Assembly: GCA_049999765.1 (NCBI GenBank)
Contig: JBNGIQ010009040.1
Location: 230,567 to 266,840, forward strand
DNA from: Phaeoceros laevis
Taxonomy: Eukaryota; Anthocerotophyta; Anthocerotopsida; Notothyladales
Direction: 5' to 3'
Length of the DNA: 36,274 bases
Shown here: one piece after another, positions 1 to 11,700 of the stretch
Layout of the letters: the number at the start of each line of letters is the position of its first letter
How positions within the stretch are numbered: position 1 is the stretch's first letter
The notes under the pieces: generated by a model
Databases searched by the model: none
Told to the model about the DNA's origin: nothing
What the model saw: only the letters and a program-made list of their open reading frames with translations
Translations under genes and position numbers: made by a program

Positions 1-141
1 TTTCTTGATAGCCCAGCTGCCGGCAGTGACGATTCTGACCACGACGATGATTTGCCGCCTTTGGAGCTAAACAACAACAGATTGCAACCGTTCAACCAGT
101 ATGTCTGCTCGGATTCAGACACTGACGGGGACGGCACATGA
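1..141 (+). CDS. 3' end of an unidentified gene with an acidic C-terminus (partial)
   Basis: Frame 1 is open from the left edge to a TGA at 139-141 and gives 46 residues. The peptide is strongly acidic, with runs such as DDSDHDDD and SDSDTDGDG, and has a short LPPLE stretch between them. Acidic Ser/Asp tails of this kind end many nuclear and cytoplasmic proteins and do not identify a family. The start and any upstream exons lie outside the window. The alternative is a chance open frame, since only 46 codons are visible. I do not recognise the gene. Confidence 0.4.
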   Translation, partial: FLDSPAAGSDDSDHDDDLPPLELNNNRLQPFNQYVCSDSDTDGDGT

Positions 142-154
142 CTAGGGTTAGGAG

Positions 155-945
155 ATGGCAGGTTTGAGGTCCCCAGACAATCCTGTTTTTGTAGCAGTTC
201 GGAAAGGATGTGCCAGCGCAGGAGATCTGAAGCATGCAAGGATGTGCATGTTCACAGTGCTTCTTGCCACTGCGGGGAAGCATGATATGTTCCTTCAAAT
301 TTGCCTCGGAGTGCATGAGCTGGAGGAAGCTTGTTGTGTGTTGACAGACTTCTTCGAAAGACCTGGTAACATGAGCTGCCAGGATCGCTGGTTATTCCAT
401 GCAGGGGATGGGTCGGGCTCTACAATAGTATGCGACGAGAAGGAGTCACACCACCCGATGATTTGACTTGTAGGCTCATGGGTGAATGTTCGGATGAGAG
501 CTGCTCAGGGAAAGCAGTTCCGTGCACAGATTGAAGGACTAGGTGTGCAAGTTGATGAGGCCATCGGCGGCAGAGAAGCGTTTCATCTCTACAGTACTGG
601 TATGCAACAGGAAAGTGTTGCTCCACCCGCTATTGTCACAGATGTGTGTCTCCTGCAGGCGTGAGCAGCTGTAGCAGCCCTGCCTCTGAGAAAGCAGCTC
701 ACGTGAGTCTAGTGGACGAAGGGCGGAGGTTTTTCGAGGCCACCATCACAGACTATGGCACCAGTGCAACTATTGAGTGCTCTCGTATGACGGATCTGTC
801 GAGTGCAGGCCACCTGGATGAGGCTCTGCACACGGCAAAGAGCATGCCATCCCCAACCTGCCGGTGCAGTAGGGTGGACACTTGTCGAGCTACATCGAGG
901 TCGGACAAAAGTCGAGTTTGCAGTGAGTCCAGTTGAAAAAGTTCC
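155..945 (+). pseudogene. Decayed PLS-class pentatricopeptide repeat (PPR) gene
   Basis: PPR-like pieces appear in order but in different frames. At 155-280 the text resembles a PPR helix pair (VFVAVRKGCASAGDLKHAR). Near 310-350 there is an ELEEACCVL stretch. At about 430-500 an EGVTP-PDDLTC piece is readable after a frame change. At 500-660 come GKQFRAQIEGLGVQVDEAIG and then a QQESVAPPAIVTDVCLLQA end of repeat. At 690-830 come SLVDEGRRFFEATITDYG and AGHLDEALHTAKSMP, which match the usual S and L motifs before the E domain of plant organelle PPR proteins. In-frame stops and frame changes separate the pieces, no mitochondrial or plastid targeting peptide is visible, and no E/DYW ending was found. 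PPR proteins of this class bind organelle RNA and guide editing or splicing. This copy seems unable to do so. Confidence 0.7.
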
Positions 946-1345
946 GCATCCTACGTCTTGATGTACAGTATGAGGACGCTCAGAGGTTGGAGGAGGCCAA
1001 CGAGACAAGGCAAGGAGAATGAAGTCTGGGGTAAAGTGACACTCCAGAGTTGGTGTACTGACTGTGACTGACATAGCCTGCACATACAGTACCTTTAGGT
1101 GGGGGACAGGTAGCACCCTCGAGTACGCTTAGTGCTGCAGCAGCTGCTTCTCAAAATAAAGAAGAAAGGAAACCTGTTCTATGCAGACATGCAAACAAAC
1201 TGTTTCCAGAAACGTCCATCGCCCATCTCTGGACGAATGTGAAAAAGAAAAGGTTGATGGCAATGCGTGTTCCCTTTTGTTGGGTTGCTACACCTTCTTC
1301 CAAACCTGAAGAATAACAGATCACCTAAACCGGAAAAATGAAATC
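946..1345. other. Gene-free stretch
   Basis: I see no coding pattern, no RNA gene and no repeat that I can support. The first part (to about 1130) may be the decayed 3' end of the PPR relic, but no motif remains readable. Confidence 0.4.
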
Positions 1346-1539
1346 GTGGATATGAGTTACATCACTTACAGTAAGTGGCACTGCAGATCTCACAAAAGGA
1401 CTTCAGAAGTCAGTGATGGCTCGTCTCAACTCTCAACCCTGACAGACTGGACCTTCAGCACATTGTACACGCACTACTCGCCGATATTACATTTACACAA
1501 CGGAAGGACCCCACAGGAGGGAGTCCGCGTTGTTGCCGT

Positions 1540-1612
1540 TGGGATTCGATCCTGGTTCTCGCTTGTGGAACCAGGGGCTCCTAACCAACTGGCTAACAAC
1601 TGGCCGGTGCAA
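1540..1612 (-). repeat. tRNA-like module, possibly the head of a SINE
   Basis: On the minus strand the stretch carries both parts of an internal RNA polymerase III promoter. An A-box-like TTAGCCAGTTGG lies at 1586-1597. About 33 bases later comes a B-box-like GATCGAATCCC at 1541-1551. The order and spacing are those of a tRNA gene. The T-loop starts with A instead of T, the T stem and acceptor stem pair poorly, and between the boxes there is instead a 7-base-pair hairpin (CCTGGTT with AACCAGG). It is therefore not a sound tRNA gene. A tRNA-derived SINE or a tRNA pseudogene fits better. The 3' end of any SINE body was not found. Confidence 0.35.
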
Positions 1613-2105
1613 CGAAATGTAAAAATAGGCAGGGAGCCCGCCACTTGGAGCCAGCACCTGCGGCACCTGGAAATTAGGGTCGGTATCCGAGCTCCACTTG
1701 GCAGCAGCACGCCTCCACGTGACGTCGCTAGGTTCGGGTGGCTGGTGTATATGCAATGCATTCGCGGCCCTTTTCGTGTCGCATCATGCCGGGACGGGTT
1801 GCTGTCGCTGAAAACAAGCCCGATCCAGCTGAGGTGGCCCACCAAAGCATCCCTTTCCACCTTTCTAGCGTCGAGCTTTAATCTGTCCCTTTCAATATTT
1901 ATCCGCCTACGAAAGGTACTGTATTCGCCTGTGACAGCAGGTCGGAGGAGGAGCAGTTCGGAGTCCTTCGGACGGGACCAAGGCGAATGTGCTGGCCTTC
2001 CGTTTGGAGTCACGCCTAACGCGCCAGCCCGTTCTGTGGCCACATCTTGGTCCGTAACGACTGCGCACTGCGCCTGCCTGTCAATCTGTCAATCATGGTG
2101 CTAGA
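1613..2105. other. Gene-free stretch with long open frames on both strands
   Basis: Long frames are open on both strands here (252 codons plus, 189 codons minus), overlapping each other and the tRNA-like module. Neither translation resembles a protein family, and neither shows a domain, signal peptide or coiled coil. I take them as chance frames in GC-rich DNA. Nothing else is supported. Confidence 0.4.
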
Positions 2106-2213
2106 TGACCCGGACAAAAGCCATCATAATGTATAGCTGGAGGAGAAAAGCGTTGAGTATGATGGAATGTAGTACTTTTTTTGGCTTCTATGTGGAGAAC
2201 TTCCACCATCCCA

Positions 2214-2220
2214 TATAAAT
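2214..2220 (+). promoter_or_regulatory. Possible TATA box of the MORN gene
   Basis: TATAAAT stands about 31 bases upstream of the chosen ATG at 2251. The surrounding DNA is AT-rich, so this match could be chance. It also leaves almost no room for a 5' untranslated region, which argues against it as the main TATA box. Confidence 0.2.
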
Positions 2221-2250
2221 TTCACAAAGTGGAGTGATAATATTATATGA

Positions 2251-3593
2251 ATGGCACCTAAAAAAGAAGCTAAACCAGCTGAAAAGGGTGGAAAGGGTGA
2301 CAAGGGAAAGTCGCTTGGTATGAACATATATATGAGCTCCTCATTCACACTTATCTTGAGAAGTCTTTCTTTCCATGCATACATTTTGGTCTCATCATTT
2401 CTTGGCAGATTATGGTATTTGTAGCTTCAAACTCACATTTTTGTTTTGTAGAGCCTCCTGAAACACTCCATGATATTGGAAAATTTTATTATCCAAATGG
2501 TGCTCTATATGGTAAGCCACTTGAATTGTGGGTAGGATCAAATAACCATTTGACCAAGGAGAAGATATAAAAAAGGTGATGAGAGATATCATAACAATGC
2601 AGAAGGGGAATGGACAATAGAATTAGAACCGGAAGGTGGTGGTGGAAAAGGTAAGCCTAGCTCAGCAGGTAAGGATAAAGGCAAAAAAGAAGCTGCTAAA
2701 GAAAAACCAGGCACTCCAAGCAAAGGAAAAGAAAAGGACAAAGATAAGTCAGCTGGTAAAGGCAGTAAAGGTGGTAAAGATGCAGCCAAGGATGGGGAGA
2801 AATCTATAAGAGGCTCCAAAGATTTAAGTGCAGCAACATCAGAGCCGGAGGAAGAAATAATAATCCCACCAGGTGAATAACCTACATGGATTGTCTTGTA
2901 TTAGTACGACTCACTGATGTGTACAATGAAAATAAGAACGCAAGATTGATACATGTCATCTTTTTACCTCATCATAATATATAAATTATGCAGATAACTA
3001 GTCTTTATATATGAGATATTTATTAATATTAAAAGAAATTCTTGCAGAAGTTATGAAGGGCAATAGATACAGGCACGGGAAAGGCATTTACAGTGACCCA
3101 GATTACAAATATGATGGTGAATGGAAAAATGACATGATGCACGGTGTTGGTGAGTTAATTAGTCAATCCATGTGAAGTACATTATGCGAGATTTTGTTTC
3201 TCCTATCATATTTATGTAGAAAAATTGAAGCTAAGATTTTTTTTCAAATGCTAATAAATTCATTGTACACATTATATAGGAACTTTCAAATATGCAAGTG
3301 GCGCAATTTATGAGGGTGAGTGGGAGAACAATGCATATAGTGGAAAAGGGATTTATAAGGTAGGACATTGAACATAACCATGCTATTGCTTATCATCTTT
3401 AAAAATTGAAGTAGAATGATTATTGTGGTAATTTTTGCTTGATGTCTCCCAGTGGTTGGATGGGCGTTCCTACACTGGTGATTGGAAAGATAATAAGATG
3501 AACGGAGATGGAGTATACATTGATAATGGTGGTCATGTTTGGAGAGGAAAGTTTTGTGATGGATATGGGCCTGGTTTGACATGTGATGTTTGA
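2251..3593 (+). CDS. MORN-repeat protein, six exons, 248 aa
   Basis: Exons 2251-2317, 2452-2511, 2576-2872, 3048-3149, 3280-3359 and 3453-3593 join in phase (747 nt, 248 aa) through GT-AG introns. The protein starts with a Lys/Gly-rich head (MAPKKEAKPAEKGGKGDKGK), then a first MORN unit (FYYPNGALYG). A very Lys-rich low-complexity stretch follows at about residues 55-120. Then come four clear MORN units with the YxGxWxxxxxxGxG pattern (YDGEWKNDMMHGVG, YEGEWENNAYSGKG, YTGDWKDNKMNGDG, and a last imperfect one). MORN units bind membranes or act as structural scaffolds, often in cilia and flagella. A role in motile sperm would fit a seed-free plant but is inference. The acceptor at 2575 was chosen because it alone keeps the frame. 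Introns and exons are much richer in A+T than neighbouring genes, which raises transfer or assembly contamination. Confidence 0.8.
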
Positions 3594-4160
3594 GCTAAAT
3601 ATATTGATTCTGGGTAATTGCAAGTTGTCACTATTGTAACCCTGTCATTGCATGATGATCACTCAAAGGCTTAAGTCGACTTTAATACATGTTCTCATTA
3701 TTAGTCATTTACCATGTTCGAAGATGTAGCCATAGTTATCTATTGAGAATTTAGGAGGCAAGTTTCTATTTTATTGGAATAAGTAGGTTTATCATATGTT
3801 AAAAGTTCACGAACGGGGAATAAGTAGGTTTATCATATGTTAAAAGTTCAGGAACGGGTTCTGCTCTATGTTGGAAATTTATAATATCCGTCAATGTTAC
3901 AAGTTCATAGTATAAACAACTGACAATAATAGGCAAACCATAGCTTATGTATAAGAGACGAAGTGCATTAAAATCTTTGAAAGATTTATTTTTTTCAAGG
4001 CCTAGAGTTGATTAAGATAAAAATATTAAATATTTTCTATGGTATAAAGTTGTAACCTCCTAAAGATGACAAAAAGACAGAAGAGTCAAAAGCCCTCTTC
4101 CACTTTAAGAAACAGTCCCAAACTTGGAACTCCAGAACCCGAAGATATTAGGATTTATAA
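3594..4160. other. AT-rich 3' flank of the MORN gene
   Basis: No coding pattern. The AT-rich composition of the MORN gene continues to roughly 4150, where it changes to the GC-richer DNA upstream of the kinesin gene. It contains the 41-base tandem repeat listed separately. Confidence 0.5.
3778..3859 (+). repeat. Tandem repeat, two copies of 41 bases
   Basis: A 41-base unit that begins AATAAGTAGG and includes TTTATCATATGTTAAAAGTT occurs twice, head to tail, at 3778-3818 and 3819-3859. The copies are nearly identical (AAAAGTTCAC against AAAAGTTCAG, and differences at the very end). This is a recent local duplication with no visible function. Confidence 0.9.
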
Positions 4161-5722
4161 CAATCTGTAGTATTTCTCTAAGTATTGTATATCCGTCGGT
4201 TTCGATGGTCTACATTGACGCGCAACCCCAAGCGGATGCGAACCCAGAAAAAGACCCTAGGATAAAATTGGCCACACTTACTAGGAGCTAGCTAAAAGGT
4301 GGTGTCGCCTTGTAGAATTTCAAATATGGTAGGGAGTCTGCGGGGCCCCTGTTCATGAAGTGCAACCACCCTACAGTTCCCACCGCGTTAACGGGATCCC
4401 CCCTGAAGACAAGAGAAGCGCTTGCACGGGTGCCCCGAAGGCTGCAGAGAGCTGCATCACTGCCCTCTCCCTCCTTTCTCGCCTGCGTGCCTGCCTACAC
4501 TTCTGTGCTCTTGCTTGCGTTCCGCTCTCTCATTCCAAATGTTCCCGCGAATCCGGTTACCTTGGTCGCTCCCGCCTGCCAAGCACCGGGGCGTCGTGGA
4601 GGCCTTTGCCCCTTGCCCCATTCTCAACGCGGGCACCTGCTGATCGCTGCTCCTCAGGAGATTGGCACTGCGCTAGCCCTCAGAGATAGAAGACTTTTCT
4701 AGCGTCCTTTAGGTGGTTGCAGCCGCGAATTCCCACGGCAGCTGCGACGACAGGATTTCAGCCAGAGCTGACTCAGGTTCTGTGGCGGTATTGGCAGAGG
4801 CTTTGCAGCCTGGATCTGGTGTAGGCTGGCTAGATCGGGGGAGGTTTGGAGGGTTTGGTGCAGGCGGAGGAGGGATTCCAGCAGGCATTGCTGCGGACAT
4901 CGGCAGGCGAGAGTAGCAGGTGGGAGTGCTGCAAGCAGGCGAAATGTTGCTGTCTTGGTAGGAGGGTGGAGTCTTTTACCCGGCGGATGTGATTGCGTCT
5001 CCCGACAGGGCTGAGGTTGCTGCTTGAATTTGCACGGCGCAATGTGGTGCTGTTAGACCCTTGCTTTGGCATGCCTGTAGCGGTCTTGCAGATTGAATAT
5101 GGTAATTCTCTGCGTGCGAGTGCCTCTGAACAGTAAAAGATACCATACTCTACAACTTGGACACCTCCCTATATCATAGACTGTGATGCTTCAGATCCTC
5201 TGCTCCCCCACTGTCAGTTCCAGGTTTGCCATCGCTGAGGCACAACTTTTTGCTTACTCTAATGAGCCTCTGCAGCATTCGGCTTGACTGCGGTCATCCC
5301 TGATACTCCTTGATCTGCTAGTGTGCCGATTATTTGCTCTGGAATCTGTCTCTCAGCTCGGCGGTGGACCTCTCGCCGCCCTCTTCCTTCTACAATCCTG
5401 TTGTGTGAATTTATCCTTGTGGCAGCAACTCTGTATCTCCAGTGAACAGGCGCGCTCAATCTGGTTTTGTGCGTTCCTGTATCTGCTGCATTCTGGCAGA
5501 TTGAGGCGTTTGACCTCTCTATTGTGGCAGCATTCTGTTTGGGATTTCCGATCTATCAGGGTCTTTTTCTTCTCGTGGGGAATCTTGGTGTCATTCCGCA
5601 AGCGATACGCTATCTTTCAGTTGCAAGATAGTCTGCACCTAGTACGCTTTGGAACGTTGATTCTTTCTATGGGAGTTGGCACGGGCTGACAGCAGCGTCA
5701 TTAAGTGCTGTGCATATCAGCG
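4161..5722 (+). other. Upstream region of the KCBP kinesin gene
   Basis: GC-richer, gene-free DNA between the AT-rich island and the kinesin start codon. Several short frames are open on both strands, but none resembles a protein. Promoter and 5' untranslated exons of the kinesin gene are expected here. I cannot place a transcription start or TATA box with any confidence. Confidence 0.35.
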
Positions 5723-8700
5723 ATGGCAGACCAGGACTTGACTGTTCACTACATCAGGAATGGGAACAGAAGGGCTTCGTTGTCGCTCGATGATGGCACA
5801 CCCCTTCATCCTCGAGCCAACAATGGCGTCTCCTCTATAAATGGTGAAGGCTATGACAGCGATGGATCCGACTCTATGTAAGTTCCGTTTTTGGACCTGC
5901 ACAATTGTATGCACAGCACAAGGGCACATTGGGAGTGACTGGAGTATGATATATGTCCTCAGCACAGGCACCTACTTAAGTCCAGGGGGCTGGAAGAAAA
6001 AATACCATACTCTGATGCATTGTAGCAAAACATGTTCGAGGTTATTCTTGCATGTAAATTGGTGAGGAGATGCCCTGGAGTGTGGGTCTACACATGTACA
6101 TAGTAACGGAAAATTCTGCCCAGCTACTGCTAAGATAATGATCATCTCGCATTTTGCAGGAGGTCAAAATCCGGCCAGGCTGGTGACATCATATTACGGG
6201 ATTCAAATAACCTAGAGACTGTATCAGCGTCGAAGGAAAACTTGGGCAGTAGCATTTTGAATGGAGATGCACGGTATGGCCACAACTGTTTTGCCTAACG
6301 TGCAGTATTTGCCGTTTACTTTTTCTCACGCCTCCTTATGTGTTGATTCTAGCAGAACCCCAAGCTTCTCATTGGTGCCCGAGTTGGTTGGCACCATGCC
6401 TGTACTGGAGAAGTATCAGGTGACCTAGCTCGAGGCTCTCAGGATGTTACTGGTGTGTCCAGGCTACGCAGGCTTTGTAGAAAGACTTATGGTTGGTAGC
6501 TCGATCACATGCAGGTGGAGACGTTTCTTAGGGCAATGCAGAAACAGCTTCAGACGGGTGGTAAGCGGGGCTTTTTTGGGAAGAGATCTGTGGCTCCTCA
6601 AGGCAGAGAGAAGTTCGCACTGGAGGATATGCTCTGCTTCCAACGGGTAAAAGGCGTACCTTCATTTTTTTGCTGGTGGTATCACCCTTGAGTTGATAAA
6701 CAACCAAAGTACCTTGCCTCTGCAGCTCTCTGACCTGTAAATTGCTCATATTTTATCTGGCTTATTTTTCGTTTTGCTGCGTGACGGTGGCAGGAACCTA
6801 TCCCCACATCATTACTACGTATGAACAGTGAGTTGATGAGCAGGGCTGTTAAGCTATTTCAGGTTGTGCTCAAATATATTGGTGCAGATGCAATGGTCGG
6901 TTCAAGTCCGCTTAGCTCCCAGGAGCACATTGACTTGCTCGTTAAGTTGTATAAGCATACGTTGAAGCGGGCAGAGCTCCGAGATGAACTTTTTGCACAA
7001 CTATCAAAACAGACCCGCAACAACCCTGACAGGTAGTTGGAGGCTCTGCTCTTGATCATTTCACAATTCTTACAGTTCATGTGGCTAGTCTCTTGTCTGC
7101 CAAGTTGTTTGATAGTTGCTGGAATGTGCGATAGGCCGTCCCTGCTGAAGACATGGGAGCTCATGTATCTCTGTGCTTCAGCTATGCCACCTGGGAAGGA
7201 GTTTGGAGCTTATTTATCAGAGTATGTGCATGATATTTCCAATACTCCAAACGGTGACACTGAGATTCAGGCACTCGCCCTGAATACCTGGCATGCTTTG
7301 AAGCGCTCAGTCAAAGCTGGTCCAAGGCGAAGTATTCCTGCCCAGGAGGAAATTGAGGCCCTTTTATCAGGAAGAAAGCTTACAACTATTGCATTTTTTT
7401 TGGATGAGACTTTCGAGGAGATTACTTATGACATGACAACCACTGTTGCTGATGCTGTCGAGGTAGCACTCCAAAAACTTAGCTTGGCTGGACTTTCTAT
7501 TCTTGTCCTGCAGCATAAGTCGACACCCTTGTTTGCCAAGGATGACATGTTGTACTCCTTGTTTGATTGCAGGAGCTTGCTGGAATCATAAAGCTATCGT
7601 CCTACAACACTTTCAGCCTGTTCGAGTGCCGTAAAGTGCTTACTGGATCCAAGGCAGTAGATGCAGGAAATGGTAAGCTCCAAAGGATGCGTAGCTTCTC
7701 ATCTTCTTCCTTACATGTACTCATCTGAGATACATGGCTCTGTTGATTCTGACAGAAGAGCACTTGGGTTTGGATGACAACAAGTACATTGGTGATTTGG
7801 TTGCTGAGTTCAAAGCAACAAGGGAAAGAAATAAGGGTGAGATTTTGCAGTGCAAACTTCTATTCAAGAAGAGGCTCTTCAGAGAGTCAGATGAGGCAAT
7901 TACAGAGCCCATGTTTGTTCAGCTTTCTTATGTCCAGGTAAGCAAACTAGGGCCTCTATGATGACATGCGCCTGTTCAGATTGTTTGTAGAGCACTACTG
8001 CTCTGAAGTAAACGGACTGGCTTTAAGTTTGTCTTTATGGTGTGCCCACCTGACGTGTGATGTCCTTGTCCTTTTCTGTTATGTGGGTGGAGTTCCCATC
8101 TGAACTTCTTCTTGGGTGCAGTCGCAACATGACTACATGCTTGGAAACTATCCTGTTGGCCGGGAGGATGCAGCCCAGTTGGCTGCTCTGCAAGTTCTGG
8201 CTGAGATAGGGAGTGTGAACAACCCAGAAATGAGCACGTAAGGGAGTTCTTGAGTTTGTCTTGGATTCTGTCTGGGCTTCTTGCAGGTGCCCAGGAAGTC
8301 TGTTAGTGTGCAAAATTCTTAAACAGCTTGCCCTGGCTTTCAGGGATTGGCCTGCTCTACTAGACAGGTGTCTGCCCAAGCAGGTTGCACTTACACGACC
8401 TAGACGAGACTGGGAGCCTGATATTCTTTCCCGGTACCGGTTGCTGGTAAGTTGCTGGGGCTGCGTTCACATTGCGGCATTTACCCAAGGATTGTGTATA
8501 TGAAAATCTGCTAGGTGGATAGTTTTCTTGGCTCGTCTCTTGGAAGGTTCTGATACAAAACACTTGAGTTTTTGAAGATTGAACTGCAGTTCACATGGAT
8601 GAATTGTCGTTCCTGACCTGAAGCCATTGGTTAGCAGACTCATTTGTCAAAAGACGATGCCAGGCAACAGCTGCTACGCATTCTGAGATCCCTTCCATAT

Positions 8701-11700
8701 GGAAACTCTGTATTTTTTAGCGTCCGGAAGATTGAAGATCCAATTGGACTACTGCCAGGGCGAATTATCCTAGGAATCAACAAGCGTGGGGTAGGTTGAA
8801 TCTATAGAGTGGCGATTTTTTTTCTTGTCACAGTTTCGGCAATACATTTAAATATCACTTTGTTCTCAGTTGAACCCGTCATCCTCTGGTTGTCTAACTT
8901 GATGTTTTTGTTGTGCAGGTGCACTTTTTCCGGCCAGTCCCAAAGGAGTATTTGCATTCAGCAGAGCTTCGGGATATTATGCAGTTTGGAAGTAGCAATA
9001 CAGCAGTGTTTTTTAAAATGAGGGTGGCAGGTGTTTTGCACATTTTCCAATTTGAAACAAAGCAGGTCAGAACCTGCATCATGACGTTTTTTTTCCATCG
9101 CAATGCCAAAGTTTGTTACTTAAGATGAAAACCCTGGTTTACCTTCCGGTTTTGATTTTGCTTCCATGTCAACACAGGGAGAAGATATTTGTGTCGCCCT
9201 ACAAACTCACATAAATGATGTGATGCTGAGAAGATATGCAAGGACCCGGTCTGTCAGCAATGGAGCTATAGCTGGGGATTCTGGTATCCCAACTGTCAAA
9301 CCTCCTGGCATGGAGGTATATGAGAAGCATGTGCAAGAGATGACAAAACTTCTGGATGATTCTCAGAAGAAGATAGATCAGGTTTGTGGAACTTTTGTTT
9401 TATGTTGTTCTACATGTACCCCTGTTGATTCATGCTACCTCTGTCCTATTGACAAGCAAGCTGTGTCTTCCTCTGTTAAGCTGCTGGAAGAGTCGAGATT
9501 GAAGGAAAGACGAGAAACAGAGATTTTGGAGGAAATGGCTGGCTTGAGAGATGCTCTTCGCTCTGAGGAACAGACTCGGACAGAGCTAAGTGAAGAGATA
9601 GAGAAACTACGTAGGCTGTCCGAAGAAAAGGATGCCGCTTTACAGGTAAGATCCATGAGGTGCACTGTCCCTTGTGGCATCTACTATGGTACACATCTCC
9701 AGATCCAAACAGTGCTTACATGTTACAGGCTGCTACTAGTGGACATGGGGTTGAGGACGATCCGAGCTTAAACATCGTCGAGGATGGTTCTGGCGTTAGG
9801 AGGCCCTCTCCCCGAAGCCAAGCGAAGCGAGATAGGGACTTACCTCCTGTGGATAAGGAGAAAGCAGCTCAAATACGGAACTTGGAAAGTCAGGTACTGC
9901 ACAAACATTATGCTCGATGTGCGCATGCTTGGAAACTGGTGATTGTACAGTGGTCCAGCACTGCTTTTGGTTGCCCTTCTGAGCAATCTATTTTGACCAC
10001 ATTTCTTCAGGTGAACAATCTGCGGATTGAAGTGAAAGGAAGGACAGAAGAGTTGCGGTTATCAGAAGGAAATGTGAAGAGGTTGACCAAAGAGAAGACT
10101 TTGCTGGAGCAAAAGCTTGCTCGAATAGAGAAGGGCAAGGAAGATGAGGTAAATTGCTCATAATCCTCTGCTACAGCACTTTTGCATCTAGCTGTACGGC
10201 CTTGATATTCCGAGTGATAGCCTGACCAGCGGCTCATCTTTGAACTGTAGACAAGGCAGCTGGAAGACAACTTCGCTGTTGAACGAGACGAGCTAAGGTC
10301 TCGAGTTGCTGATTTAGAGAAGAAGCTGGTTGATCGGACACAAGAATTAAGTGTGGTTGAATCTGCCCTTGGCCTTCGTACATCAGAACTTGATGCGATT
10401 CAGGCTGGCATGAAAGAGCTGGAAGAACTTCGTGAAATGAAGGAGGTAAGGATGCTGTTTCCACTAAAGGTGCTTGCGTCGGTCATTCGCTCTGATGTCT
10501 GACTACGGCCGTGATAACCTACAGGACATTGCCCGAAAAGATGCACAGACAAATGCGATCCTGAAAAATCAAGGTGAAAGGATACTTGAGCTCGAAAGTC
10601 TATACAAGGAGGAGCAAGTTTTAAGGAAGCGCTTCTTCAACATGATGGAAGGTACTTTGAGGGGCATTCTTGTAGGACGAGTACAAACTTGATTTGTCCC
10701 CTTCGAAACTAGCATTGTATTTCTGACAAAAAAAACGTTCTTTGATCCAGATATGAAGGGAAAGATAAGGGTCATTGCACGATGGAGACCATTGAGCGAG
10801 AGGGAGATGAATGAAAGTCAACAGATTATTGTAAAAGCACCAGATGAGTTCACACTAGAGCATCCTTGGAAAGATGCTCCAAAGCAGTTCCAGTTCGACC
10901 ACGTGTTCGACCATTTCTCTTCACAAGACCAGATTTTCGAAGACACTAAGGTATACGCTGCTTATCTACCCACTCAAGTTTAACCCAATGTTTCTGCAAT
11001 TTTCAGTTCCGTGGCTGAGACATGGGCAGTTCAGAATCGACGATGCAATATGTGTAGCCCATGTTACCTTCCAATTTTGGAACTCACAAACTTGTCTGTG
11101 CATTCTTGCAGCATCTGGTCCAGTCCGCGATTGATGGCTACAACGTTTGCATCTTTGCTTATGGGCAAACTGGTTCAGGAAAGACATACACAATATATGG
11201 AACAGAAACTGATCCTGGACTTACTCCCAGAGCAACTAGGGAGCTTTTTAGAATAATCAGACGGGATTCAAACAAGTTCTCTTTTGCTTTGAAGGTGAGT
11301 AACCATCCTTAAGCCGGTGCTACTTGTTTTCGTTGCAGAGGTAAGGTTGATAAGATTGTTCAGGAACTCTCTCCTTTTGGGTGCATTCTAAGGAACAACT
11401 GCAAGAACGGGCCTACTCAGAGGTCCTCAAATCAAGTTGGTATAGGGGTTATTGTGTGACTCAAATAGGTCTGAGATATGGTGTCACTGGGGTGCAGATT
11501 TATATGCTTGAGTTGTATCAAGACACTCTTGTCGATTTGCTCAAAAATGGGGGAGGCCATGGTTATGGTAACGCCAATGGTGTACCCAAGAACAAGAAGC
11601 TCGAGATTAAAAAGGACTCGAAGGTAATAGTCTTTTGCAGAGGGAAATACCTGTCAGGATGAGTTTAATCTAGCATTATCGTTTCCAGTTTGCTGTGTTG

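Noticed and set aside
1346-2104. 252-codon plus-strand and 189-codon minus-strand open frames
   Set aside because: They overlap on opposite strands, contain the tRNA-like module and show no domain, repeat or sensible composition. They are probably chance frames in GC-rich DNA.
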